The notes beneath the pieces are model-generated. The model had not been told where the DNA came from and did no database searches. It saw only the letters and a program-made list of their open reading frames with translations. A stretch of DNA of 64,000 nucleotides from Chloroflexota bacterium (GTDB lineage: Bacteria > Chloroflexota > Anaerolineae > Anaerolineales > Villigracilaceae): assembly GCA_016234485.1 (NCBI GenBank), contig JACRBL010000036.1:1-64000 (forward strand). Direction: 5' to 3'. Of this stretch, positions 26,825-35,350 are shown in pieces (position 1 is the stretch's first letter; each line of letters opens with the position of its first letter). Position numbers and translations under genes: made by a program.

Positions 26825-27976
26825 ATGAATCCTATGTCATTTTCAGATATTTCCGAAAAAGTTCGTTGCCTGTTATGGGCGATGGCAGGTGGACGGTGTG
26901 AGTTTGACGGTTGCAATAAACCTCTGTGGAAAGATGGGCTGACCCAAATTGAGATGAACTTCGCAGACGTTGCTCATATTATAGGGGATAGCCCAACTGG
27001 ACCACGAGGAGATATTGCCTTATCGAGTGAATATTGCAACGATGTCTCAAACCTTATGCTGATGTGTCTTGATCATCATCGAATGATTGACCAAATTACG
27101 CAGGTGTATAGTGATGAAATCTTGCGTCAAATGAAGAATGTGCATGAGGAGCGGATAGAACGACTCACTGCAATAAAGTCCAATAAGACAAGCCATGTAT
27201 TAATCTATCGGGGAATGATAGGTGAACACCAGCCAAAGATTGATTATCGAGATACATGGTCGGCTATGGCTCCTGAATGGTACCCCTCCAGCAAACTGCC
27301 AATTGAATTGGGATTACACAATTTCTCTTTTCAAGATAACGAGGAAGAATTTTGGCGTGTCGAAGAAAAGAATTTGGACCGTCAGTTTAGCACGAAGGTT
27401 AAACCGTTTCTCAATAGCGATTCGGAAACAGACCATTTTTCGATTTTTGCATTCGCCGCCCAACCTCTACTAATTAAACTTGGCGCATTATTCTCAGATA
27501 TTCATCCTGCGGAGGTGTATCAACGTCATCGCGAACCTCAAACATGGGGATGGATACCTGGGCCTGAAAAATTCGAATACAAGGTAGTGGAATCGGGGTC
27601 TTCCGAAAGAAACGTAGCGCTCAATCTTTCGTTGAGTGCCGCAATCGACAGCTCGCGTATCAAGGCGCTCTTTGGAAATCAGAAATATTCGGAATGGAAA
27701 ATGACGATCGAGAATCCCAGCAATGATTTTCTGAAAAGCAGGGCGCAACTTCAAATGTTCAGAATGGAACTTCGAACTCTTCTAAACAGAATCAAAACCA
27801 AGCATGGAGAAAATGCTATCCTCCATATTTTCCCGGCGGTACCCGTTTCGGCTGCCGTTGAAATTGGTCGGGTATGGCAACCAAAAGCGGACCTTCCAAT
27901 GATTATCTATGATCAAAATCAGAAATTAACAGGATTTGTGCGATCGCTGAATATAGGAGTTGTAAAAAATGATTAA
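26825..27976 (+). CDS. cap5: CBASS effector, HNH-SAVED endonuclease (Cap5-like)
   Basis: An N-terminal HNH nuclease (CEFDGCN...ADVAHIIGDSPTGPRGD...NLMLMCLDHHRMID, residues 20-100) is followed by a SAVED cyclic-nucleotide sensor domain (about 180-383). Cap5 effectors dimerise on binding the cyclic nucleotide made by the CD-NTase and degrade DNA non-specifically to stop phage spread. It is the first gene of a three-gene operon and overlaps the next by 8 bases. Confidence 0.85.
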   Translation: MNPMSFSDISEKVRCLLWAMAGGRCEFDGCNKPLWKDGLTQIEMNFADVAHIIGDSPTGPRGDIALSSEYCNDVSNLMLMCLDHHRMIDQITQVYSDEILRQMKNVHEERIERLTAIKSNKTSHVLIYRGMIGEHQPKIDYRDTWSAMAPEWYPSSKLPIELGLHNFSFQDNEEEFWRVEEKNLDRQFSTKVKPFLNSDSETDHFSIFAFAAQPLLIKLGALFSDIHPAEVYQRHREPQTWGWIPGPEKFEYKVVESGSSERNVALNLSLSAAIDSSRIKALFGNQKYSEWKMTIENPSNDFLKSRAQLQMFRMELRTLLNRIKTKHGENAILHIFPAVPVSAAVEIGRVWQPKADLPMIIYDQNQKLTGFVRSLNIGVVKND

Positions 27977-29126
27977 AATCTACCGAACAGATCTCAGTTT
28001 TATCTTGAATGAAATAGCCGACCAGCTTGATCTGCCGGACAGCTTGCATGAAGAAGCAGTAGAGAGATATCAAGCCGTTGGAAAGTGGTTAGGAGAGGGC
28101 GACTCTCCCTTAATCATCTATTCGCCAGTAATCTATCCACAAGGTTCGTTTCTTCTTGGCACGGTCACAAAACGGTGGGGGGAAAAAGACGAATATGACA
28201 TTGACCTGGTTTTTGAGATAAACCTTTCAAAAAACGCCACAAGTCAAAAGAGGTTGAAAAAACTAGTAGGTGATCGGCTAAAAGAAAGTGAAATTTATTG
28301 CCGGATGCTGGATGAAGAGGGGAGACGATGCTGGACTCTTGTATACGCAAATGAGGCTAAGTTCCACTTGGATATTCTTCCCGCTATCCCAAACACGGAC
28401 TTTAGAACAGTTTTGAAAAGTCAGGGAGTACAAAGTAGTTGGGCAGACACAAGTATCGCTATAACTGACAAGACCCATCCCAACTATGATCGAATTGACC
28501 CAGATTGGCCTCGATGTAATCCAAAAGGATATGCGGCATGGTTCCATTCTCGGATGGTCAATCAATACGAAGCACTCCGAAAACAAATGGCGGAAGCCAT
28601 GAAGGCTGAAATTCAAGCTGTACCAGACTATCAAATAAAGACTCCTCTTCAGAAAAGTGTGCAACTCATCAAAAGACATCGCGACATTATGTTTGAAACA
28701 AAGGATGATAAGCCTGCCACGATAGTTCTCACTACATTAGCGGCACTTGCCTATAACAACGAATTCGACCTTGTCCAAGCGCTTACGCGTATCGTTGAAG
28801 GAATGCCAAATTACATTACGAAGAAAGATGGCAAACCGTGGGTGCAAAATCCGGTTGACCCATCAGAGAATTTTGCGGACAGGTGGCAGGATCGCGCCGG
28901 TCGCGAACAGGATTTTTGGGATTGGCACAAGAAGATAAAAGGCGATCTTTATGCCCTTTTAGAGTGCGAGGATATTGATCGCATTTATGAGTTGTTGAAT
29001 CCAATGTTTGGTGAACGTGTGACCGAGAATGCTATGAAGCGATATAAAGACCATGCCCAGACACGGATAAAAAGCATAAGTACAGTGGTTCCAATTCGTA
29101 ACCCAAACCAACCATGGGGTTTCTAG
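27969..29126 (+). CDS. cdnD: CBASS CD-NTase (cGAS/DncV-like nucleotidyltransferase)
   Basis: A 385-aa protein with the nucleotidyltransferase GS motif (GSFLLG, 59-60), a DxD pair in EYDIDLVFEI (D77, D79) and the third Asp in KFHLDILPAI (D135), all intact. It should make a cyclic oligonucleotide alarm signal on phage infection. The C-terminus NPNQPWGF resembles the tails that CBASS E2 enzymes conjugate to targets. The clade letter is a guess, from memory. Confidence 0.82.
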   Translation: MIKIYRTDLSFILNEIADQLDLPDSLHEEAVERYQAVGKWLGEGDSPLIIYSPVIYPQGSFLLGTVTKRWGEKDEYDIDLVFEINLSKNATSQKRLKKLVGDRLKESEIYCRMLDEEGRRCWTLVYANEAKFHLDILPAIPNTDFRTVLKSQGVQSSWADTSIAITDKTHPNYDRIDPDWPRCNPKGYAAWFHSRMVNQYEALRKQMAEAMKAEIQAVPDYQIKTPLQKSVQLIKRHRDIMFETKDDKPATIVLTTLAALAYNNEFDLVQALTRIVEGMPNYITKKDGKPWVQNPVDPSENFADRWQDRAGREQDFWDWHKKIKGDLYALLECEDIDRIYELLNPMFGERVTENAMKRYKDHAQTRIKSISTVVPIRNPNQPWGF

Positions 29127-29130
29127 TGTC

Positions 29131-29826
29131 ATGGATGATTTAGAACTTTATGAGCAGTTCAAAGACCTTAACTTGAGGTTTCCAAAACTTAGCCTTGAAA
29201 AAGACGGAGATAGTCTCTGGTCTGTGCGAGGAGATTTACGTTTTTCAGCCACGTTCTCCGGCCGTCAAATTGACGATCTATATTCTATAAAAATTACCAT
29301 TCCAAAGAAGTATCCTGATGTGTTACCTGAAGTTCAAGAGGCTTCTAATCGGATACCTGGAGACTTTCATCATTACCAGGATGATTCTCTGTGCTTAGGC
29401 GCACCCATTGCTGTCAGGTATAAATTTAAAAAGGATCCAACATTAGCGGGATTCGTGTGCAACTGTTTGATTCCCTACTTATATTCCTTCAGTTACAAAA
29501 TCAGATTCGGGAGAATGCCCTTTGGCGAATTGTCACATGGCACGCTTGGGATTCTAGAATACTATGGAAATTTATTTGACATGAAAGACCGTAGACGGAT
29601 CGTTAGAATGATTCAAATTCTAGCCGAGGATAATTACCGCGAACATGATAGATGTCCATGTGGAAGTGGAAAACGCCTACATGCTTGTCATGGCAAAGTA
29701 CTACGTGAATTAATGACGCTACAATCACCGGTAGAATTTAATTCTGAACACAACTTGATAATACGATATTTGGTAAAAACAGCAATCCAAGGTCCTTACA
29801 GTTCATTATTTAGAAGAGGCCGATAA
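29131..29826 (+). CDS. CBASS stand-alone E2-like protein with SEC-C tail
   Basis: A 231-aa protein with an E2/UBC-type fold: the strand pairs and the HHYQDDSLCLG loop, with candidate catalytic C88, resemble bacterial E2 proteins of type II (short) CBASS. These act without E1 and conjugate the CD-NTase to raise its output. The C-terminus adds a SEC-C zinc motif (CPCGSGKRLHACHG, about 172-185). It starts four bases after the CD-NTase, with no JAB protease following, consistent with the short type. Confidence 0.75.
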   Translation: MDDLELYEQFKDLNLRFPKLSLEKDGDSLWSVRGDLRFSATFSGRQIDDLYSIKITIPKKYPDVLPEVQEASNRIPGDFHHYQDDSLCLGAPIAVRYKFKKDPTLAGFVCNCLIPYLYSFSYKIRFGRMPFGELSHGTLGILEYYGNLFDMKDRRRIVRMIQILAEDNYREHDRCPCGSGKRLHACHGKVLRELMTLQSPVEFNSEHNLIIRYLVKTAIQGPYSSLFRRGR

Positions 29827-29906
29827 TATATGCAACAATGATCGCCATAAACCAGTAGATCTAGATTACCTTCTTTTCAATGTCATTGGGTGGCTGAATA
29901 AGTATA
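29827..29906. other. Convergent intergenic region
   Basis: A short gap between the CBASS operon and the opposing transfer operon, with no clear hairpin. Confidence 0.35.
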
Positions 29907-31010
29907 TTACTCCGTCACTCTTCCCCACTCCATCACCGGCAACTCCCCGAACCACCTCCGCTCCCCCATCACCACCGCCACATCATCGGGCAAATTCGTG
30001 CATGCCCAGCGCGCGGCCTCATGCACCCAGGGACTGCTCAATAGGCTGAACACCAATCGCACACCCGTCCGTTCGGATAATTGAATCGCCTGCCGCAAGC
30101 GCGTGCGCGTTACTTCAAGGATTTGCTCTTTGGTCTTGTGCTCATCTCCCACCTCCAACCAGAACAGCGTTTCGTAGCCTTGTATCCTTCCCCACGCCAG
30201 TCCATCAGGGATCACGGATAGACCGGGAATCCCCACCTCGCTCCAGCCCGTCCAGATCTCGGCTTGCGGCCAGGCGGACTTCAACCAGGCTGGCCAGATG
30301 CGCGCGATGTGTCGGTGCTCACTGCCGATCTGGTACAGGTTTTCTTCCAGGCGGGAATCGAACGCGGTGTTGCGCGGCGCGCCCCAACTTCGCAACGCCA
30401 GGGACACTCCCTTGCGTGTCAAATGCCAGGAGGGGAACAAGTCCATATGCGCGGGTTTGGATTGGTCGCCGCGATCCTTTTGCCCGTGTTTGTAGACGGC
30501 CAGTTTCTTCGCTTCGAGTTCATGGAGCAGGGATTTCGCAACGTCAAACGGGATGCCTGCCAGCGAAGCGACCTCCTGCTCATCCCCCTTCGTCATCCTA
30601 CCCAAGGCTCGCAAACAGGATAACGCCTCATGCGAGACGGGATGCGGTTTCTCCTCCACGATGGGAGGATGTCGCGACGAGGCGTGCGCCATCCAGGGGC
30701 GCAGGGAGAAATCCAGAAAGTCGGGCTTCTGATCGCTGCGCGTTACGGCATAGGGAAGACGCAAGCCTTTCAGCGAGCGGAAGACTTCCTTCGCGAACCA
30801 CTCGCCGGGTGAATCGACCTGCACCCAGATCGAAGCGCTGGCGCGTTTGCGGCGCGTGTGGGCAACGATGCGTTTCAAGAGCGGGGCGTAATCGAAGGGC
30901 GGGAGGCAGGCGCGAGCGGAGATGCGAAAGATGAAAGTATCTGTCCAACCATTCTCATATTCAAGGCTGACCCAATCCGCGAAGGTCATGTCGCCGATGC
31001 GAACCGTCAT
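29907..31010 (-). CDS. Replication-relaxation-like protein (367 aa)
   Basis: The middle (about 120-210) looks like a winged helix (KGDEQEVASLAGIPFDVAKS). The C-terminal part (IPDGLAWGRIQGYETLFWLE, then VGDEHKTKEQIL) resembles the nuclease-like fold of replication-relaxation family proteins of plasmids. Function unknown; it may bind DNA. It is the last gene of the minus-strand transfer-like operon, starting 3 bases after the M23 gene's stop. Confidence 0.55.
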   Translation of the reverse strand: MTVRIGDMTFADWVSLEYENGWTDTFIFRISARACLPPFDYAPLLKRIVAHTRRKRASASIWVQVDSPGEWFAKEVFRSLKGLRLPYAVTRSDQKPDFLDFSLRPWMAHASSRHPPIVEEKPHPVSHEALSCLRALGRMTKGDEQEVASLAGIPFDVAKSLLHELEAKKLAVYKHGQKDRGDQSKPAHMDLFPSWHLTRKGVSLALRSWGAPRNTAFDSRLEENLYQIGSEHRHIARIWPAWLKSAWPQAEIWTGWSEVGIPGLSVIPDGLAWGRIQGYETLFWLEVGDEHKTKEQILEVTRTRLRQAIQLSERTGVRLVFSLLSSPWVHEAARWACTNLPDDVAVVMGERRWFGELPVMEWGRVTE

Positions 31011-31013
31011 GGA

Positions 31014-31715
31014 TCAGCCTCCGCAGCCAACATAGATGACTTCGTCTTCGGTGAAGAACGTCTGTGGGTCGAGCCAGACGTACGTGTCCTCGCCCGTCTT
31101 TTGCATAATAGCGTAGTGCAGATGCGCGCCGGTGCTGTTGCCGGTGTTTCCGCTCAAACCAACCACGTCGCCGTAATTCAGGATGTCGCCCACCGATACA
31201 TTGATCGCGCTCAAGTGCGCGAACCAGATTTGGTAGCCGTTGTTTTCCACAACCACCAGATTGCCCCACGGCCCATTTGCTCCAGCCCAGACCACCTTTC
31301 CCGCCATCGTGGTGTGGACGGGCGTGCCTTCATTTACTGGGAAGTCCACACCGGTGTGACTCTGGTAGCGCGGATCATGGAAGATGCAACCCAGCAGAGG
31401 CTTGTCATAGGTGGTACTCCAGTGTTGGAGCGGACCGTACAATGGCACGCCATGGATGTCCGCGCCCGGGCCGACGTATCCATCCCACGGCACTGCGCTC
31501 GGACCCGCCGCGGAGGAACCGCTATACGAGCCGTTGTCGCTGGTCTCGGCGTACTGCGGAATGTCGAACAGCCACTCGTAAGCCGCGGGTTGCGCCCAAG
31601 TGGGAAGTTGCGGGATGGTCAGGACGATGAACACCACGTAGCCCACCACCATCGCCACTCCGCACAGGAAGGGCAGGATCAGAATGAAAAACAGAAGGCG
31701 GGATAGGAATTTCAC
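31014..31715 (-). CDS. Membrane-anchored M23 family peptidase (233 aa)
   Basis: Starts with GTG overlapping the previous stop by four bases (GTGA). The long upstream open frame has no ribosome site. An N-terminal membrane segment (about 8-32) is followed by an M23 domain with HTGVDFPVNEGTPV and HLHYAIMQ, the zinc-ligand motifs (HxxxD and HxH). It probably cuts cell wall cross-links for assembly of an envelope-spanning apparatus, as lytic enzymes do in type IV secretion. Confidence 0.82.
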   Translation of the reverse strand: MKFLSRLLFFILILPFLCGVAMVVGYVVFIVLTIPQLPTWAQPAAYEWLFDIPQYAETSDNGSYSGSSAAGPSAVPWDGYVGPGADIHGVPLYGPLQHWSTTYDKPLLGCIFHDPRYQSHTGVDFPVNEGTPVHTTMAGKVVWAGANGPWGNLVVVENNGYQIWFAHLSAINVSVGDILNYGDVVGLSGNTGNSTGAHLHYAIMQKTGEDTYVWLDPQTFFTEDEVIYVGCGG

Positions 31716-32644
31716 AGCACGCGGCCAAGCCGATCCATGCGGATCTCGCCCTGTCCACCGGCCTGCAAGCCCATCGAAGCCTCGATGGACAACCCGTTGC
31801 GGATCATGCGCGTCGAGAGCCAGTACGAGAGACCAGAGCCAAGGATGACAGGCGCCAGCAACAATGGGTTGGCGGAATACAAACGACCCGTCTCTGGCGT
31901 GGTGATGGCGATCACCACCAATACCCCCGGGGGAAAGAGCGCCAGGAAACGCGCCTGCCATTCCACGCCTTTGGCCGCGGCGCGGGCGCGCGATAAAACT
32001 TCCACGACCGTACCAAGCGTCTTACGCAGCGACCCCACCAGAGGTCCGATCTCAATGCGGCCTTCGAGCGAAGCCAGCAAAGAGGTCGCCACGATGTCCA
32101 CCGCGGGATTGTCCCAGGCGGTCGTCCACTCGCGCACGGCCAGCGCGGCCTCATCGGCGGGCGCTGCGCGCAGACGGATCACCAAGTCGCCGAGAACCAT
32201 CCTGCCATCGGGACCCACGGCTTGCGCGGCATCATCCAGCGCGTCGCCGAGCGGCTTGCCCTGCGTAAGCAGAGTCTCCACCACGCCCAAGCCGCGCAGG
32301 ATGTCCTTGGCCTGCTTCAATCGGAACTCCTGACGTTTATCGGAGAGAGTGCCTGCATACAACAGACCACCAGCGATCGCGAAGAGAAGCGCGGGAAAGA
32401 CGCCGAGGAAGATCCCGCCTGCCAGCCCGCCGCCCACCCAGGCCAGAAAGCCATAGGCGATCTGGTTGAAGGCCAGACCCGTGCCAGTTTGACGCGCGAA
32501 TATTTCGGGGTCGAAGCGTTTCTTCGGTTGGGCAATACCCATCGCGCGCGCCATGCCCGCTTCATCCACCGTACGCCGCCAGCCGAGCGCGATCGGGATG
32601 GCGGCCAGGGCGAGAGCGGCGATCAATGCCAATAATGTGCTCAT
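31712..32644 (-). CDS. TadB/TadC-like T2SS F-domain membrane protein (310 aa)
   Basis: Hydrophobic segments at the N-terminus, around 68-95 and near 240-275 surround a cytoplasmic helical domain (LKQAKDILRGLGVVETLLTQ onward), as in the inner-membrane platform proteins of Tad and type II secretion systems. A second such protein is at 53041-53922. Confidence 0.7.
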   Translation of the reverse strand: MSTLLALIAALALAAIPIALGWRRTVDEAGMARAMGIAQPKKRFDPEIFARQTGTGLAFNQIAYGFLAWVGGGLAGGIFLGVFPALLFAIAGGLLYAGTLSDKRQEFRLKQAKDILRGLGVVETLLTQGKPLGDALDDAAQAVGPDGRMVLGDLVIRLRAAPADEAALAVREWTTAWDNPAVDIVATSLLASLEGRIEIGPLVGSLRKTLGTVVEVLSRARAAAKGVEWQARFLALFPPGVLVVIAITTPETGRLYSANPLLLAPVILGSGLSYWLSTRMIRNGLSIEASMGLQAGGQGEIRMDRLGRVL

Positions 32645-32651
32645 GTCTCTC

Positions 32652-33131
32652 CTATTGAAACCAGATGGATAATTCCTGCGCGCCGCCCTGCGCCAGCCAG
32701 ACAGCGAAGTACACGCCCACCACGGCCAGGAAGGCGGTGAGTAGGGGATAGACTCCGATCTCGTTCCACGCCAGATCCAAAGGGCGCGTCACTGGGACGG
32801 AAACGGAGGGAGCAGGGCGTTCCGTTTTTGGGAGGCGGGATTTCTTCTCCGACGGCGGGGGCGGGGGAGTATTTTGAACGCTGTGCGCGCACGAGGCCTC
32901 CTGTTGGTTGACGTATTGCCGCGCCTGCATCGAATAGCGGAAGCGGCGCATCAACCAGACCTCGGGCGGGACGCGGTCTGGGCCGAGGCGCAACAAGGCC
33001 AGCGCCATGAACGCCACCAACACCAAAAAGCCCACCACTACCTTGCCCGCAAAGGACAGGGGCAGGAACAGACTCAGAACGGCCAACAGCGCGCCTGCGC
33101 CGAGGATGCCAAGATCGCGGTCGTTGAACAT
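32652..33131 (-). CDS. PrgI/VirB3-like membrane protein (159 aa)
   Basis: Starts MFNDRDLGILGAGALLAVLS, like PrgI-family proteins, with two adjacent membrane segments (7-28 and 29-48). RRFRYSMQARQYV follows, then a proline-rich linker, and there is a last membrane segment near the C-terminus. PrgI/VirB3 proteins sit in the inner membrane of conjugation machines. The similarity is moderate and from memory. Confidence 0.6.
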   Translation of the reverse strand: MFNDRDLGILGAGALLAVLSLFLPLSFAGKVVVGFLVLVAFMALALLRLGPDRVPPEVWLMRRFRYSMQARQYVNQQEASCAHSVQNTPPPPPSEKKSRLPKTERPAPSVSVPVTRPLDLAWNEIGVYPLLTAFLAVVGVYFAVWLAQGGAQELSIWFQ

Positions 33132-33134
33132 GGG

Positions 33135-33401
33135 TTAGAAGGGCGGGTTGGGTTGGAAGTCCTTAAGCATCTCGCCGATCTGCGGCAGGAACAGAAAGGC
33201 GAACAGGACGAGGATCACCAGACCCACCGCGCCGATGATGGCCATGGAGGTCATGCGACTGCCGCCGAAGGCCGCGCCTGCCGTGCCTTGCAAAACGTAA
33301 TACAAGCCGCCGAGCAGGGCGACCACGATCAACAGTCCCGCGAGAAAGGCCCAGGCATCGCGGGCGATTGCAAGTATTTGTTCCATGATGGGATCGAACA
33401 T
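33135..33401 (-). CDS. VirB2/TrbC-like small membrane protein (88 aa)
   Basis: Two hydrophobic segments (about 12-35 and 48-72) joined by a short GTAGAAFGGSRM loop, the typical VirB2/TrbC pilin topology. AAAGGAG lies before the ATG at 33401. It precedes the PrgI-like gene by three bases, as expected in type IV secretion operons. Confidence 0.6.
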   Translation of the reverse strand: MFDPIMEQILAIARDAWAFLAGLLIVVALLGGLYYVLQGTAGAAFGGSRMTSMAIIGAVGLVILVLFAFLFLPQIGEMLKDFQPNPPF

Positions 33402-33553
33402 AAAAACTCCTTTCGAGAATAGGACCAAGAATGGGACGCGGACACCTGCACTTGCGCCAGGTGCAAGTGGAACGCGGACGCTTCGCGCGCGGATGGATAC
33501 AGAATTTTTTTTATTTTCCGCGTACATCAGCGCTCGTCCGCGTCCCCCTAGAA
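33402..33553. repeat. Intergenic region with short inverted and direct repeats
   Basis: Three GGACGCGGAC-like decamers occur near 33434, 33472 and 33537 (the last inverted). A CACTTGC/GCAAGTG inverted repeat lies at 33449-33469. It could be a REP-like or regulatory region upstream of the VirB2-like gene. Confidence 0.45.
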
Positions 33554-34030
33554 TCAACAAGTACCGAGAAACCAGGCCGCCAGCGGAATGGCGGCGGCCG
33601 CGATCAACATGCCGAAGATCGCCTCGCCGCATTCGATCAGCGCCTGGGAAAACGTGGATGTCCCGCCGATGGAGGCGGACAACACCGAAACGAAAGTAGC
33701 CTTGAGCATGCGCACCGCGGCCAGCCCGCCGATTAGGTCGGAGGCGTATTGCCCCAGCACGCTGATCGGTCCACAGCCCGCGCCGCCGGGCAGGGAACTC
33801 TGCAGAGCCTGCACGATCTGAGGGATGCCGAGGAAGGCGAAGAGGGTCAGGATAAGTAGCGAGATCAAGGCCGAGACCGATTGCCAGACCCATGCATTCG
33901 CGCCCGTCACACCGGCGGAACTGATACTCAACATCTGCGCCATCCCTGCCAGCAAGGAAAACGCCAGCAACGCGCCCGCCAATGCCAGCCAGCCCTGGCG
34001 CAGAAATTCCAAAATAATGGAAGTGCTCAT
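33554..34030 (-). CDS. Polytopic membrane protein, VirB2/TrbC-like or VirB6-like small (158 aa)
   Basis: Four hydrophobic segments, at about 8-32, 45-70, 98-120 and 132-155. A second GIPQIVQALQSSLPGGAGCG loop resembles the IGEMLKDFQPNPP end of the next gene, so the two may be related. It belongs to the transfer-like operon and overlaps the DnaB-like gene by four bases. Confidence 0.5.
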   Translation of the reverse strand: MSTSIILEFLRQGWLALAGALLAFSLLAGMAQMLSISSAGVTGANAWVWQSVSALISLLILTLFAFLGIPQIVQALQSSLPGGAGCGPISVLGQYASDLIGGLAAVRMLKATFVSVLSASIGGTSTFSQALIECGEAIFGMLIAAAAIPLAAWFLGTC

Positions 34031-34836
34031 TCCAAAACCATCGCTTCATGCAGGTGAAATTCAGATTCCAAGGCGGGATAAAAACGCGCGCCCCAGAACT
34101 GCATCGGCCAACGGCGCGTGGGACCGGTGCGGTCTTTCAGGGTGAGGACTTCCAATGGGATGCATTCGCAGGGTTGAATTTTTCCGCGGCGTTGAACCAC
34201 GAGGACGCGATCGGCTTCATACGGGACGCGTTCATCGCCCAAGAGGGCAGACAAATCTTCCACGTTTTCGAAGGACTCGGATTTCAGCGCGGCCGCGGCG
34301 ATCACCGCCCAGCCGTGACGGCGCGCCAGTTCCCGCAGGGAAGCCGCGGCTTCTCCGCTTCTTCCTTCCTCGCCCATCATGCCCGTCAGGCCAACGACGG
34401 GGACGCGGTTGAGATAGTCCACCGCGACGAGCGCGGGGCCATGCACGGGGAAGGCGTAATCATGCAGGAGTGTGTCTTCGAGGCCGCGCACGGTATCTTC
34501 CTGGGAGTTGAGCGATAACAGTACGGCCTCGCTGGCGTTCGCCAGTTTCCGTTCCACCTGCGTGCGCGGCGCGGGCAGGTGCGGGCCGCAGGTGATAGCT
34601 TCCACTTGCAGGAAGAGACGGTAGCGCAGTTCCTCGGGCGTGTGTTCGTAACAACCGATAGCGGCGGGGATGTGGATCGCGGCTGATTCAAAGATCATCC
34701 GCAGCAGCCAGGAGGTCTTGCCCAATCCTGGCGCTGCGGCGAGTAAGGTCAGGCCGCCGCCCCAGAAGGGCAGGCCAGCGAAGACACCAAAGGGAGTGTA
34801 TGGTTGGGGGTTACCCAGAGTTCCGGAGCGCGGCAT
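34027..34836 (-). CDS. DnaB-like RecA-fold ATPase (269 aa)
   Basis: A Walker A motif (AAAPGLGKTSWLL) near the N-terminus and a Walker B-like LVAVDYLNRV fit the DnaB/RadA RecA-type core. The protein lacks the N-terminal domain of replicative helicases. I start at 34836; upstream frame residues are Cys-rich and antisense-like. It may be a helicase loader or a helicase of the element. Its place in the secretion operon is odd. Confidence 0.65.
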   Translation of the reverse strand: MPRSGTLGNPQPYTPFGVFAGLPFWGGGLTLLAAAPGLGKTSWLLRMIFESAAIHIPAAIGCYEHTPEELRYRLFLQVEAITCGPHLPAPRTQVERKLANASEAVLLSLNSQEDTVRGLEDTLLHDYAFPVHGPALVAVDYLNRVPVVGLTGMMGEEGRSGEAAASLRELARRHGWAVIAAAALKSESFENVEDLSALLGDERVPYEADRVLVVQRRGKIQPCECIPLEVLTLKDRTGPTRRWPMQFWGARFYPALESEFHLHEAMVLE

Positions 34837-34882
34837 GGGGACATGATATTCTTTTGAGATCGGGGGTGGATTGGAAGTGTCG

Positions 34883-35350
34883 CTAGGAACGCAGGAACAA
34901 ACGCAACAGGAGAAAGACGGACAATCCCAACAACATGCCCGGCAGGGCTGGGATCGAGCCGCTCCGCCTGCGCACCCAAACCCTACGCCAGAGTTCCAGA
35001 CCCAAGAGCGACAACAGCACGGCAGGCAGGGGGAAGAGACAGGCCAGCCCTGCAATCGCCAGCAGATCGGCGCGACCGATCAAGCCTTTGCGATAGCCAT
35101 ACCCAGTGAGCAGGACCGGCCAGGCGGGGGGATAGAACAATAATGGAATCGCCAACCAGCCGGAAAGATTTCGGAACACTCCCCATCCGCAGGCCAGCAG
35201 GATCAAACCGCTTTGCAATGGATCGGAGGGGAAGGTCAGCAGAATCGTTCCCAGCAGGAACAACTCGATGCCTGGTACGAGACGATAACGAAGATCGGCA
35301 AAACTGAAGAGCGCGAAGGAGACGAGCGCGAAGGATTCGGACAGGCTCAT
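34883..35350 (-). CDS. A24-type prepilin peptidase-like membrane protein (155 aa)
   Basis: Multiple membrane segments with an Asp after the first one in FADLRYRLVP and a second in GRADLLA, the two catalytic Asp of type IV prepilin peptidases (the usual GxGD is GRAD here). A short form without the methylase domain. It overlaps the VirB6-like gene by four bases. One of two such genes in the operon. Confidence 0.6.
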   Translation of the reverse strand: MSLSESFALVSFALFSFADLRYRLVPGIELFLLGTILLTFPSDPLQSGLILLACGWGVFRNLSGWLAIPLLFYPPAWPVLLTGYGYRKGLIGRADLLAIAGLACLFPLPAVLLSLLGLELWRRVWVRRRSGSIPALPGMLLGLSVFLLLRLFLRS

